Made by a program: the position numbers and the translations under genes
The notes under the pieces: generated by a model
Told to the model about the DNA's origin: nothing
Seen by the model: only the letters and a program-made list of their open reading frames with translations
Databases searched by the model: none
Part shown: piece by piece, positions 7,864 through 15,795 of the stretch
Numbering within the stretch: the stretch's first letter is position 1
Layout of the letters: each line of letters opens with the position of its first letter
Source: Eubacteriaceae bacterium
GTDB lineage: Bacteria; Bacillota; Clostridia; Eubacteriales; Eubacteriaceae
Assembly: GCA_017405085.1 (NCBI GenBank)
Contig: JAFRBB010000040.1
Coordinates: forward strand, 1-37,489
Length of the DNA stretch: 37,489 nucleotides
Direction: 5' to 3'

Positions 7864-9033
7864 ATGAATTTTCAAATCCAAACCTTAAACAACATCTCGA
7901 AAGACGGCTTAAAACAGCTGTCGGAAAATTATATCGTCAGTGATGACTGCGCCGCGCCCGATGCGATGCTCGTGCGTTCGGCAAAGCTTCACGATATGAC
8001 ATTCCCGAAATCCCTCAAATTCATCGGACGGGCCGGTGCCGGCGTCAATAACATTCCGCTGGAACGCTGCTCCGAAGAAGGCATTGTGGTATGCAACTCC
8101 CCCGGAGCCAATGCCAACGCGGTCAAAGAACTCGTTGCCCTGGGGATGCTCATGTCCTCCCGTAAAGTCATTGACGGTGTCGAATGGACCAAGACGCTTT
8201 CAGAAGGTGAAGGCGATGTGGCCGCCGCCGTGGAAAAAGGCAAAAAAGCCTTTGCCGGCCCCGAACTTTACAAAAAGAAAATGGGTGTGATCGGCCTTGG
8301 CGCCATTGGTGTTCTCGTGGCCAATATGGCCGTCGATTTCGGGATGAAGGTCTATGGTTTCGATCCCTTTATTTCCATTAAACACGCCTGGGGGTTAAGC
8401 AGAAAAGTCAAACGGTCCTCCAGTCTCGAAGCCATTTTCAAAAATTGCGATTACATTTCCATTCATGTGCCTTTCATGAAAGAAACCGAAAACTACGTCA
8501 ATGCGGATTTACTCGCTGTTTGTAAACCGAATCTCCGCTTGATGAATTTTGCCAGAGGCGGTCTGGTGGACAACAAAGCCTTGGCCGAAGCCCTGGAAAA
8601 CGACAAACTCGCGGCCTATGTCTGCGATTTCCCCAGCGAAGAAACCCTCGCGATGAAAAATGTCATCAATATTCCTCATCTCGGCGCGTCGACGCCGGAG
8701 AGCGAAAACAACTGTGCGGTCATGGCGGTTTCCGAGATGATGGATTATCTGGAAAACGGCAATATCGTCAATTCCGTCAACTATCCCGATTGCAGCATGG
8801 GAGAACCCACGACGGTTCACCGCATTACCGTAGCGCACAAAAACATTCCCGGCATGATCGGTCAGATCACGGCAATTCTTGCCAAAGACAACATCAACAT
8901 CGCCAACATGACCAACAAAAACAAAGGGGCTTACGCCTATACCATGATTGATGTGGACAGCGAAGTGGTGGACCAGGTTGAAGCCGACTTGTCCGGCATC
9001 GAAGGCGTCACCCGCGTTCGTTTAATTAAATAA
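7864..9033 (+). CDS. serA: D-3-phosphoglycerate dehydrogenase
   Basis: NAD-dependent oxidation of 3-phosphoglycerate, the committed step of serine synthesis. An N-terminal catalytic part includes FIGRAGAGVNNI and the nucleotide-binding loop GLGAIG (144-149). NFARGGLVDN holds the catalytic arginine, and IPHLGASTPESE holds the catalytic histidine. A C-terminal ACT domain (about 318-389, ending RVRLIK) suggests serine feedback. It is the short 389-residue type without the intervening domain of the 520-residue enzymes. An ATG at 7864 preceded by GAAAGG is preferred over the upstream in-frame ATG at 7798, whose extra 22 residues do not look like the family. Another D-2-hydroxyacid dehydrogenase is unlikely given the ACT domain and serC next door. 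Confidence 0.93.
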   Translation: MNFQIQTLNNISKDGLKQLSENYIVSDDCAAPDAMLVRSAKLHDMTFPKSLKFIGRAGAGVNNIPLERCSEEGIVVCNSPGANANAVKELVALGMLMSSRKVIDGVEWTKTLSEGEGDVAAAVEKGKKAFAGPELYKKKMGVIGLGAIGVLVANMAVDFGMKVYGFDPFISIKHAWGLSRKVKRSSSLEAIFKNCDYISIHVPFMKETENYVNADLLAVCKPNLRLMNFARGGLVDNKALAEALENDKLAAYVCDFPSEETLAMKNVINIPHLGASTPESENNCAVMAVSEMMDYLENGNIVNSVNYPDCSMGEPTTVHRITVAHKNIPGMIGQITAILAKDNINIANMTNKNKGAYAYTMIDVDSEVVDQVEADLSGIEGVTRVRLIK

Positions 9034-9044
9034 GCAGGTGCTTT

Positions 9045-10286
9045 ATGGCAACGATCAAAGCCTTTCGCGCGATCAGACCTCAGCCGGATAAAGCGGCGGA
9101 CGTGGCGGCGCTGCCCTATGATGTTTACAACCGGGCCGAAGCCGCCCTGGCGGTGAAAGGAAAACCCTTAAGCTTTCTCCGCATCGATCGTCCCGAGACC
9201 ACGATGGCCGAAGACATTTCGATCTATGATCCCGCGGTATACGAACAGGCCAAAATAAATTTTGCCGCCTTGACCGACGCCGGCGTCTTCCTTCGGGAAG
9301 AAAAACCCTGTTTATATATTTATGAGCTGACGATGGACGGCAGAACGCAAACGGGTCTGGTGTCCGTCGCCGCCATCGACGATTATCTCGAAGGCGTCAT
9401 TAAAAAACATGAGAACACCCGGGACGACAAAGCGGCGGACCGCATTCGTCACGTTGATGCTCTGGCCGCCAACACAGGCCCGATTTTTCTCACCTATCGT
9501 CACCGGGACGATGTGGACAGCATCATCCGAAACGTGAAAGAGACCAAGCAGCCGATTTATGATTTTACCGCCGATGACGGCGTCACGCATAGGGTCTGGA
9601 TCATAGATGAGGAAGAACACATCGCGGCTCTTGAAGCTGCTTTTGCCCAAATCCCAGCCCTCTATATTGCCGACGGACATCACCGCGCGGCATCGGCCGT
9701 CACCGTCGGACAAAAATACCGCGATCAACATCCTGGATACACCGGGGAAGAGCCCTTCAATTACTTTTTAAACGTTGCTTTTCCTGACAACACCCTTCAC
9801 GTGATGGATTATAACCGGGTCGTTGCGGATTTGAACGGCCTTGACGCCGAATCGTTTTTGGCACGATTAAAAGACGTGACCAATGTGCAAAGGGTAGAAG
9901 CGGCTTTTCATCCCAATGCCAAAGGCTGTTTTGCCATGTTCCTCGACGATAAATGGTACAGCTTAAAGGCGCCGGCTTCAGCCTTTGCCTCGGAAGATCC
10001 CGTGAAGCGATTGGATGTGAGTTTTTTGCAAAACCAAATTCTCGCGCCGATTTTGGGCATCGCCGATCCCAAGGCTGACAGCCGCATCGATTTTGTCGGT
10101 GGTATCCGGGGTCTGTCGGAACTCGAAAGACGATGCCACACCGATATGCGTGTGGCCTTTGCCCTCTATCCCACATCCATCGATGAATTAATGCAAATTG
10201 CCGACGCGGATAAACTCATGCCGCCCAAATCCACGTGGTTTGAGCCCAAGCTGCGCAGCGGCCTCTTTATTCATTCGTTAATCTAA
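9045..10286 (+). CDS. DUF1015 family protein (function unknown)
   Basis: 413 residues, soluble, no signal peptide. The N-terminus (IKAFRAIRPQPDKAADVAALPYDV) and the central YIADGHHRAASA block (about 205-216) are typical of DUF1015/COG4198 proteins, which have no established biochemical role. It follows serA by 11 nt with AGGTG ahead of the ATG and ends in a terminator, so it is probably co-transcribed with serC-serA. This association suggests a link to serine or phosphoserine metabolism, but that is only inference from position. The histidine-rich GHHR motif could bind metal or phosphate; nothing in the sequence proves a catalytic activity. Confidence 0.85.
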   Translation: MATIKAFRAIRPQPDKAADVAALPYDVYNRAEAALAVKGKPLSFLRIDRPETTMAEDISIYDPAVYEQAKINFAALTDAGVFLREEKPCLYIYELTMDGRTQTGLVSVAAIDDYLEGVIKKHENTRDDKAADRIRHVDALAANTGPIFLTYRHRDDVDSIIRNVKETKQPIYDFTADDGVTHRVWIIDEEEHIAALEAAFAQIPALYIADGHHRAASAVTVGQKYRDQHPGYTGEEPFNYFLNVAFPDNTLHVMDYNRVVADLNGLDAESFLARLKDVTNVQRVEAAFHPNAKGCFAMFLDDKWYSLKAPASAFASEDPVKRLDVSFLQNQILAPILGIADPKADSRIDFVGGIRGLSELERRCHTDMRVAFALYPTSIDELMQIADADKLMPPKSTWFEPKLRSGLFIHSLI

Positions 10287-10299
10287 ACAATAAATCATA

Positions 10300-10327
10300 A
10301 CCGCCGGCATTGCCGGCGGTTTGTGTT
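10300..10327 (+). terminator. terminator of serC-serA-DUF1015
   Basis: ACCGCCGGC (10300-10308) pairs with GCCGGCGGT (10312-10320), loop ATT, followed by TTGTGTTTT. Confidence 0.85.
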
Positions 10328-10376
10328 TTCGGAGCGATTGCCGATAATTTATGCGGCAATAATTGAAAAAACACCA

Positions 10377-10417
10377 ATCAAAAGAGCCGCGGTTTCTTTT
10401 TAGGAATCCGCGGCTCT
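10377..10417 (-). terminator. terminator of the minus-strand pyrE/membrane protein unit
   Basis: A perfect 10-bp stem (10383-10392 with 10408-10417), 15-nt loop. Read on the minus strand the stem ends in CTCTTTTGATT, a short U-run, 32 nt past the stop of the 702-codon gene. Confidence 0.75.
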
Positions 10418-10448
10418 CGAGTTGTCTGTCGAATTTAAGATGCTCCGA

Positions 10449-12557
10449 TCAGTTATGAATTAATGTGACCGATGACCTTTTTTCCAAAAGCCACTTACCG
10501 AAGTCGAATACCATGAAAATTTCGATGATTTGGATTAAGATAAAGGCCGAGGACGCATAAAAATAATAGATATTGGGGTTGTTGTCCACCACTTCAATCC
10601 ACATTGAAAACAGGACGACGAGGGCGACGTTTCCCAAAAGCGTGAGTCCCAGACCGAGAGTTACAAGCCAAGTTTCCCAATCACTTTGTTTTCGCTTAAT
10701 GATCAGGACGGTTTGTTTTATCCATTCAAAAAGAGCTAAAAGAAATAAAATCGGCGCCAAAAGCTGATAGACACGGCAGATGCGTCCGGAGGTTTTGACT
10801 GTTTGGTAATTCGACCTTAAAAGGGAAAGCTGAGTTGGCATCGGACTTAATTGATCGATGTGAATGACCATTCCCGAAGCGCGGACAGTTTTGCCGTCTG
10901 TTAAGGATAGGGCGGACATTTTTTTTATTAAACGATCACCGTCGAATACACCGATAAACACTTGATCAATGCTCATGTCTCCCGGATTTGCGGCATTAAA
11001 TCGGCACTTGCCCGCCATATCATTATTCGGATATTTGGCTTGGATGTCAGGGCTCTCTTCAAAAGTGAAGGGATCTCCGATGGGTACGCCGTTGGCATCG
11101 GTCAGCCGAACGGTTTGGGACGGATTTTGTCTAAGCAGCCAGCCGCTCAGGGTAAAATGAAAATAGGCATCGTCCTTTCGCAAAAGAGGCTGCCCCAAAA
11201 GTGCCTCCCATTCTTTAACGATAGATTCGTCAACGGCGGTATAATCGACGAGCATTTCGCAATGACGAAAGAGCAAAAATTGCGGGATAACCTCAGCGAA
11301 CTTTTTCGCGGACCGGATAAAATCCGAAGCTTGCAGGCCTTTCATCTGAGATGATATATAAAGCGCGGGACGCACCTTTAATCTGCCGTCGTTAAAGGCG
11401 GCCTTTAGTTCGTCATTAACTTTGGCATAAAAAGCATCGGCTTTCGATGGGCTTTGATAATAGCCTGCCCGTTCTGTTGCAATGCGAAGTGCCCATTCCA
11501 CAATATCGCCCTGGATCACGTCATCGCCTCGTTTTTCGATTGTCCAGATGTTTTGAAGCTCCGGAAGAGAAGCCAAAGTCGGACTGGCATCCAATGCTAG
11601 TGCCAAGGCTTCGTTGGAGAGCCAGACATTGGGATCGGGGTTAGGATTGCCGTCATCGATGCGATAAAGCAGACTCATCATCTCACCACAGGCTTCTCCG
11701 GTACGATCATTGGCCGTATAAAGGCCGTATCGGTTGAAATTGGCGGTTTTGATGGCGGTTGTCGTGGCAAAAAGACAGATAAAGGGAATGATGAGAAGGG
11801 CGGTGTATTTAATGTATGGCCGCTTGTTCTCTTTTTTTGTAATCACCCAGGATAATCCCGTCGCTCCCAATCCGAAAACGACAAAGGGCAAAATCCAAAG
11901 GGAATCCTCGCGGATATACCAGAAAAACGGCAATGCGAAGGAAAGGGTGAAAATCCACGGCAGACAATGTTCAATGCCTTTATTGCGCCTGAAGAAGACA
12001 GCAATTACACAGGACACAATGATGAGGGCCACCCAGGGAATCAATACGTTTCGGTAAAAGCGCATGCTGATGTCTGAGGAAAAACCGACGGGTGAGAAAA
12101 GTAAAAACACGTAAATTATCACAAGAATCTTGATGTCTTTGATTTTCTCCCGCACAGCAAGACAAAACAGCAGGCAAGATGCGCACATTAAAAACCACCA
12201 CAGCGCGCCGTAGGGCAAATTTAAAAATTTGGCCGTCGCCAAAAAAACGGCGTAGGAAATCCCTTTGGTGAGAGTTTCCATCATATAAGGTCCAAGCCAA
12301 TTGGCGTCGAGCAGTCCGTAGGCCATACGCAGCATGAGATAATCGTCGTAACCCGCATTGAGCATCCAGATCAGCCAGGAAGCGTTGAGACACAAATATA
12401 GACGATAGAGTGACAACGCGATGACAAGAATGACAGCTAAAATATTGATGGCTTTTTTTATAATGGCCTTGTTATTTGCGAAGAAGCTTTTCGCTTTTGA
12501 AAATCCTCCTGTGGACAATCCGGTCAAAGGCCTAGGCTTCGATGCCGTATTGTTCAA
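10449..12557 (-). CDS. polytopic membrane protein, possible GT-C-type glycosyltransferase
   Basis: 702 residues. About eight hydrophobic segments lie between residues 33 and 270. They are followed by a hydrophilic, probably extracytoplasmic region of about 330 residues (about 272-600), and three membrane segments at the C-terminus. Acidic pairs in the first outer loop (YDD at 70-72) and REDS (216-219) resemble the arrangement of GT-C lipid-linked sugar transferases, but I do not recognise a named family. The TTG start at 12557 is supported by GGAGG (12564-12568 on the plus strand) 6 nt upstream, inside pyrE. The gene therefore overlaps the end of pyrE by 26 nt. A second SD-like AGGAGGA lies further in but has no usable start codon after it. 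An envelope polysaccharide role is an inference. Confidence 0.7.
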   Translation of the reverse strand: MNNTASKPRPLTGLSTGGFSKAKSFFANNKAIIKKAINILAVILVIALSLYRLYLCLNASWLIWMLNAGYDDYLMLRMAYGLLDANWLGPYMMETLTKGISYAVFLATAKFLNLPYGALWWFLMCASCLLFCLAVREKIKDIKILVIIYVFLLFSPVGFSSDISMRFYRNVLIPWVALIIVSCVIAVFFRRNKGIEHCLPWIFTLSFALPFFWYIREDSLWILPFVVFGLGATGLSWVITKKENKRPYIKYTALLIIPFICLFATTTAIKTANFNRYGLYTANDRTGEACGEMMSLLYRIDDGNPNPDPNVWLSNEALALALDASPTLASLPELQNIWTIEKRGDDVIQGDIVEWALRIATERAGYYQSPSKADAFYAKVNDELKAAFNDGRLKVRPALYISSQMKGLQASDFIRSAKKFAEVIPQFLLFRHCEMLVDYTAVDESIVKEWEALLGQPLLRKDDAYFHFTLSGWLLRQNPSQTVRLTDANGVPIGDPFTFEESPDIQAKYPNNDMAGKCRFNAANPGDMSIDQVFIGVFDGDRLIKKMSALSLTDGKTVRASGMVIHIDQLSPMPTQLSLLRSNYQTVKTSGRICRVYQLLAPILFLLALFEWIKQTVLIIKRKQSDWETWLVTLGLGLTLLGNVALVVLFSMWIEVVDNNPNIYYFYASSAFILIQIIEIFMVFDFGKWLLEKRSSVTLIHN

Positions 12558-13203
12558 GATGGGCCTCCATCGATTTTTTCATTTGATCGTCAATGATGAT
12601 TTTGCCGCCGATTTCACGGTTGTAAAGATGCGCGATGATGTCGCGGACAGTGACGAGGGGATAGGTTGTGATATTAAAAGTTTCGGCAATTTCTTGCACG
12701 GCGCTTTTGTCTCCCGCGCCTTTTTCCATGCGGTCAACGGAAATGATCAGGCTGTCCACCGTGACGTCAGCCATGCTTTTTAAAAGAGGCACGCTTTCTT
12801 TAACAGAGGTTCCCGCGGTGATGACGTCTTCGATGATCATGGCGTGATCGCCGTCTTGGGGTTTATAGCCGATGAGCGAGCCGCCTTCGCCGTGATCTTT
12901 CGCTTCCTTGCGGTTAAAACAATAGGGGATGTTGATGCTGTAGTCTTTATAGAGAGCAAAAGCCGTCGCCACGACCAGCGGAATGCCTTTGTAGGCGGGA
13001 CCGTAAAGAAAATCGACGCCTTCGAGATGATCTTTGACGCAGGCAGCGTAAAAACTGCCGAGCTTTGCAATATGCTCCGAAGTTTTATAATTGCCCGTGT
13101 TGACAAAGTAAGGGGTTTTACGGCCGCTTTTTGTTGTGAAATCGCCAAAGGTCAAAACGCCGGCTTCCACCATAAAATCGATAAATTCTTGTTGATACTG
13201 CAT
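12532..13203 (-). CDS. pyrE: orotate phosphoribosyltransferase
   Basis: Converts orotate and PRPP to orotidine 5'-phosphate in pyrimidine synthesis; cytosolic dimer. The PRPP-binding signature is MIIEDVITAGTS (about 122-133). FLYGPAYKGIPL and the flexible-loop region NRKEAKDHGEGG (about 97-108) are also present. The 223 residues fit the longer OPRT subgroup. ATG with AAAGGAG upstream. No other pyr gene is in the window. It heads a two-gene minus-strand unit with the 702-residue membrane protein and is transcribed divergently from the OLE RNA, from a back-to-back promoter. Confidence 0.96.
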   Translation of the reverse strand: MQYQQEFIDFMVEAGVLTFGDFTTKSGRKTPYFVNTGNYKTSEHIAKLGSFYAACVKDHLEGVDFLYGPAYKGIPLVVATAFALYKDYSINIPYCFNRKEAKDHGEGGSLIGYKPQDGDHAMIIEDVITAGTSVKESVPLLKSMADVTVDSLIISVDRMEKGAGDKSAVQEIAETFNITTYPLVTVRDIIAHLYNREIGGKIIIDDQMKKSMEAHLEQYGIEA

Positions 13204-13224
13204 GGTTTTCTCCTTTAATCAATT

Positions 13225-13241
13225 TTTCGCCGGTGGCGAAA
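13225..13241 (-). promoter_or_regulatory. hairpin in the pyrE 5' leader
   Basis: A 7-bp stem, TTTCGCC with GGCGAAA, and a 3-nt loop, directly upstream of the pyrE ribosome binding site. It has no U-run. It could affect translation initiation; no known pyrimidine-control motif is recognisable. Confidence 0.35.
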
Positions 13242-13334
13242 GATTTTGTTGTTCGATCAATGCGCCCGGCAATGGAATGACTTGATGTCATCGGTCATCG
13301 ATTTTCCGTGCGCGAAAAAATCCTTTAGATTGCT

Positions 13335-13363
13335 ATTATAACGCATTTATGGCGTTTTCTCAA
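13335..13363 (-). promoter_or_regulatory. promoter of pyrE
   Basis: On the minus strand TTGAGA (13358-13363), a 17-nt spacer, TATAAT (13335-13340). It lies back-to-back with the OLE promoter, only 10 nt between the two -35 boxes. Leader about 125 nt. Confidence 0.85.
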
Positions 13364-13373
13364 TCAACACGGC

Positions 13374-13402
13374 TTGAGAACTTAAAATTTTGATGCTATA
13401 AT
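13374..13402 (+). promoter_or_regulatory. promoter of the OLE RNA / oapA operon
   Basis: TTGAGA (13374-13379), 17-nt spacer, perfect TATAAT (13397-13402). The expected start near 13409-13411 coincides with the first bases of the closing stem of the RNA. Confidence 0.88.
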
Positions 13403-13410
13403 GATAAACT

Positions 13411-14050
13411 AAGGTGGCGCAGTATTCTAGTCGGTGCGACCGATACCGAAGGCGGGGCTAAAAATCCGTCGAAGGGCATATCGATGAAGTCCCTTGTTTT
13501 TGCTTTCGACGCCCAGTCGGGGGCTTTGACCGGGGGTTAAGGCGGAGGGGGCATGCCGCAACGGCATGTGGCGTTATGACCCTCCCGCCGGGGAGACTCG
13601 ATTCCCACGTGTGGCAGTGTAGCAACGATTCGCGTTTAACGCAACAAGCTGTGCAGTGAAATCGGGGAAAACCTGAGAATGAGTGGCGGGATGTTGTCTT
13701 CCTAACCATTCTGAATCAGTGTAGCCTGCCTTGAGTGGACGAGGTGGATGGATTGACAGTCTGTTTGACGATCAGGGCCCGATCGAAACGGATATTGCAT
13801 TCGAAACCTTAACTGCAAAAGAGGCTAAGTATCGATTAAACCGCCGAGGAAAACTCCTAGGCTGTTCGATTTTTCGAGGCACAATGGGGATTATAGTGCG
13901 CACTCAGTGGTAGTTCAGTTCGGCGCTCGGCGACGACGTCGGTTGCGTTTTAAAGGGAAACCGCCTTTTGCGGCGACGCTTGGGTAGTGCAACGGGAAAA
14001 CCTACTGAACCTAAGTCGCAATGTTTACTTATTGTGTCGCCACTCTTTTT
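13411..14050 (+). ncRNA. ole: OLE RNA (ornate, large, extremophilic RNA)
   Basis: About 640 nt without a credible reading frame between a consensus promoter and a membrane-protein gene. The two ends pair: GTGGCG (13414-13419) with CGCCAC (14038-14043). Several internal helices are visible: 13468-13473 with 13505-13510; 13541-13549 with 13580-13589, enclosing 13552-13558 with 13562-13568. The 9-mer GGAAAACCT occurs twice (13666-13674, 13995-14003). OLE RNAs are known as Firmicute RNAs of about 600 nt encoded just ahead of oapA, often near tlyA, argR and recN, which is exactly the context here. OLE forms a membrane RNA-protein complex with OapA and has been linked to cold, ethanol and Mg stress. 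A covariance-model match has not been run; length, position and folding are the evidence. Confidence 0.85.
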
Positions 14051-14057
14051 TTATCTT

Positions 14058-14086
14058 GCGGCGGCAGCTTTTAAGACATCCGCCGC
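14058..14086 (+). promoter_or_regulatory. hairpin between OLE RNA and the oapA ribosome binding site
   Basis: GCGGCGG (14058-14064) pairs with CCGCCGC (14080-14086), 15-nt loop. It follows a T-rich stretch (14044-14055) that closes the RNA, and ends 3 nt before the oapA GGAG (14090-14093). It may mark processing or partial termination, separating a stable OLE RNA from the mRNA. Confidence 0.55.
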
Positions 14087-14101
14087 ATCGGAGAACACGA
14101 T

Positions 14102-14890
14102 TTGAAAAACAAAACCAGTCAAAGCCAATCGAAAAAAACGGAAAAAACATCCGGTCCTTCGGGTAATCCCGAAGCCGAGGAAAAACATCCGGATAAAAAA
14201 ACAGCGAACGTCACGGAAACACCGGCGAAGAATCGCCATATAAAAGCCGGTCAAGACGAATCCGCCAAGCAAGTCGCAAAATCACAGCAAAAAAAACAAA
14301 CGGACAAATCCAAGGGTAAATCCAAAAAAAATGATAAAAAAACCAAGGCGAAGCGCGCCCAGCGACATTGGATTATCGGGGTCAGCTTGGGCTCTTTTTT
14401 ATCCACGATATTTGTCAGTTTTATTTCCGACAGGCTGTTGTCCGATGCTAATTTGGCCATCTCTTTGATCCTTTTGCTTGTCATTATCTTGCTTGGTATT
14501 ATCTTTGATATCATCGGTATTGCCATTACGTCGGTGGATGTCAATCCTTTTAACGCGATGGCGGCAAAAAAAGTCAAAGGTGCCAAAACCGCTGTAGGGC
14601 TGATCAAAAACGCCCCTCGGGTTTCCAATTTGTGCAATGATGTCATCGGCGATATCTGCGGTGTGGTAAGCGGAACGATATCCGTCAGCATCGCCGTTCA
14701 ACTCACGGATTATTTTCCGCTGCTCGAATCTGTGATTGCGGGTTTGATATGCTCCGGCGCTGTGGCTTGCCTCACCGTCGGCGGCAAAGCTTTCGGCAAG
14801 GAAATTGCCTTAAACAATTGCGTGGCGATCATCAAGACCATCTCAACCGCCATTGCGACGGTTAAAATATTTTTTCGGGGAAGCGAGTGA
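14102..14890 (+). CDS. oapA: OLE-associated membrane protein OapA
   Basis: Binds OLE RNA and holds it at the membrane. Residues 1 to about 85 are a lysine-rich, low-complexity hydrophilic tail (KKTEKTSG, KSQQKKQTDKSKGKSKKNDKKTK). The conserved membrane part follows: hydrophobic segments near 89-108, 117-142, 190-207 and 212-232. FDIIGIAITSVDVNPFNAMAA and CNDVIGDICG include acidic residues within or beside membrane segments, as in the OapA family. At 262 residues it is longer than the roughly 190 I recall for the Bacillus halodurans protein, and the basic tail explains the difference. The TTG start is supported by GGAG (14090-14093) 8 nt upstream; there is no in-frame ATG before the membrane core. 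It sits between OLE RNA and tlyA. Confidence 0.85.
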   Translation: MKNKTSQSQSKKTEKTSGPSGNPEAEEKHPDKKTANVTETPAKNRHIKAGQDESAKQVAKSQQKKQTDKSKGKSKKNDKKTKAKRAQRHWIIGVSLGSFLSTIFVSFISDRLLSDANLAISLILLLVIILLGIIFDIIGIAITSVDVNPFNAMAAKKVKGAKTAVGLIKNAPRVSNLCNDVIGDICGVVSGTISVSIAVQLTDYFPLLESVIAGLICSGAVACLTVGGKAFGKEIALNNCVAIIKTISTAIATVKIFFRGSE

Positions 14891-14958
14891 TTTTTCGTAC
14901 GGATTGTACATGATCACGCCTTATCCCTTTTACCAATAAAAAACGGAGTACTGCGTTT

Positions 14959-15795
14959 ATGAAAAAAGTGCGCTTGGATAGATTATTGACAAACCTCGGG
15001 TTTTTCGATTCCGGAGAAAAAGCCAAACGCGCCGTAATGGCGGGGCTTGTGACAATAGACGGAAAACCGAGAACCAAACCGGGAGAACAAATTCCCGAAG
15101 ACATCGCCCCGGGCAGCATTGCCGTCAAAGGGGATCCCGTTCCTTTTGTCAGCCGGGGCGGATTAAAACTCGATAAAGCCCTCAAGGTTTTTGATTTTCC
15201 CGTTGCGGGATTATCCTTTTTTGATATTGGCGCTTCCACCGGCGGCTTCACCGATTGCCTGCTGCAAAACGGCGCTGCCCGGGTTGCGTCGATTGATGTG
15301 GGTTATGGCCAATTGGCGTATACCCTTCGCGGCGACGCGCGGGTTGTCAACATGGAGCGCACTAATTTCAGACATTTAAATCCTGAGGACGTGCCTTTCA
15401 TCGCCGACGCGACAGTGATGGACGTTTCGTTTATTTCCATTTTAAAATTACTTGATCATATCAGAGACTATACCGGTCCGAAGGCCCGCGGCGCGTGGCT
15501 GATCAAGCCCCAATTTGAGGCGGGAAAAGGACTTGTCGGAAAAAACGGCGTTATCCGGGATGAAAAAATCCATACCTCCGTTGTGATTCAAACCGTCCGC
15601 GGCATCGAGGCGGCGGGCTTTTCGATTAAGGGGATGGATTATTCGCCGATTCGCGGTCCCAAAGGAAATATCGAATTTCTCGTCATGACTCAAAAAGAAG
15701 AAAAAGATCAAACACCATCGCCTTTTTCCGATGAAACGATAAAAAATACAGTAGCAAAAGCGCATCGCGCTTTTGAAAAAGGAGATAAATCATGA
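14959..15795 (+). CDS. tlyA: TlyA-family rRNA (cytidine-2'-O)-methyltransferase
   Basis: S-adenosylmethionine-dependent 2'-O-methylation of ribosomal RNA. An N-terminal S4 RNA-binding domain (about 3-65) begins KKVRLDRLLTNLGFF. It is followed by an FtsJ/RrmJ-like fold: VSRGGLKLDKAL (65-75), SAM motif DIGASTGGFTDC (89-100), MDVSFISI and LIKPQFEAGK carrying the catalytic lysine. The 278 residues are normal. ATG with CGGAG upstream. It overlaps nadK by 4 nt. The tlyA-nadK-argR-recN order is a conserved Firmicute block. It was long annotated as hemolysin A; the methyltransferase role is better supported. Confidence 0.93.
   Translation: MKKVRLDRLLTNLGFFDSGEKAKRAVMAGLVTIDGKPRTKPGEQIPEDIAPGSIAVKGDPVPFVSRGGLKLDKALKVFDFPVAGLSFFDIGASTGGFTDCLLQNGAARVASIDVGYGQLAYTLRGDARVVNMERTNFRHLNPEDVPFIADATVMDVSFISILKLLDHIRDYTGPKARGAWLIKPQFEAGKGLVGKNGVIRDEKIHTSVVIQTVRGIEAAGFSIKGMDYSPIRGPKGNIEFLVMTQKEEKDQTPSPFSDETIKNTVAKAHRAFEKGDKS

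Noticed and set aside
13458..13913. Short reading frames (83 codons minus, 60 codons plus) within the region before oapA
   Set aside because: They have no family features and lie in a strongly structured region with its own promoter; the noncoding RNA explains it better.
13411..14050. Considered a group II intron or RNase P-like RNA for the structured region
   Set aside because: It lacks the group II intron domain I words seen at 37340-37489 and any reverse transcriptase, and lacks RNase P core motifs; the oapA-tlyA-argR-recN context points to OLE.
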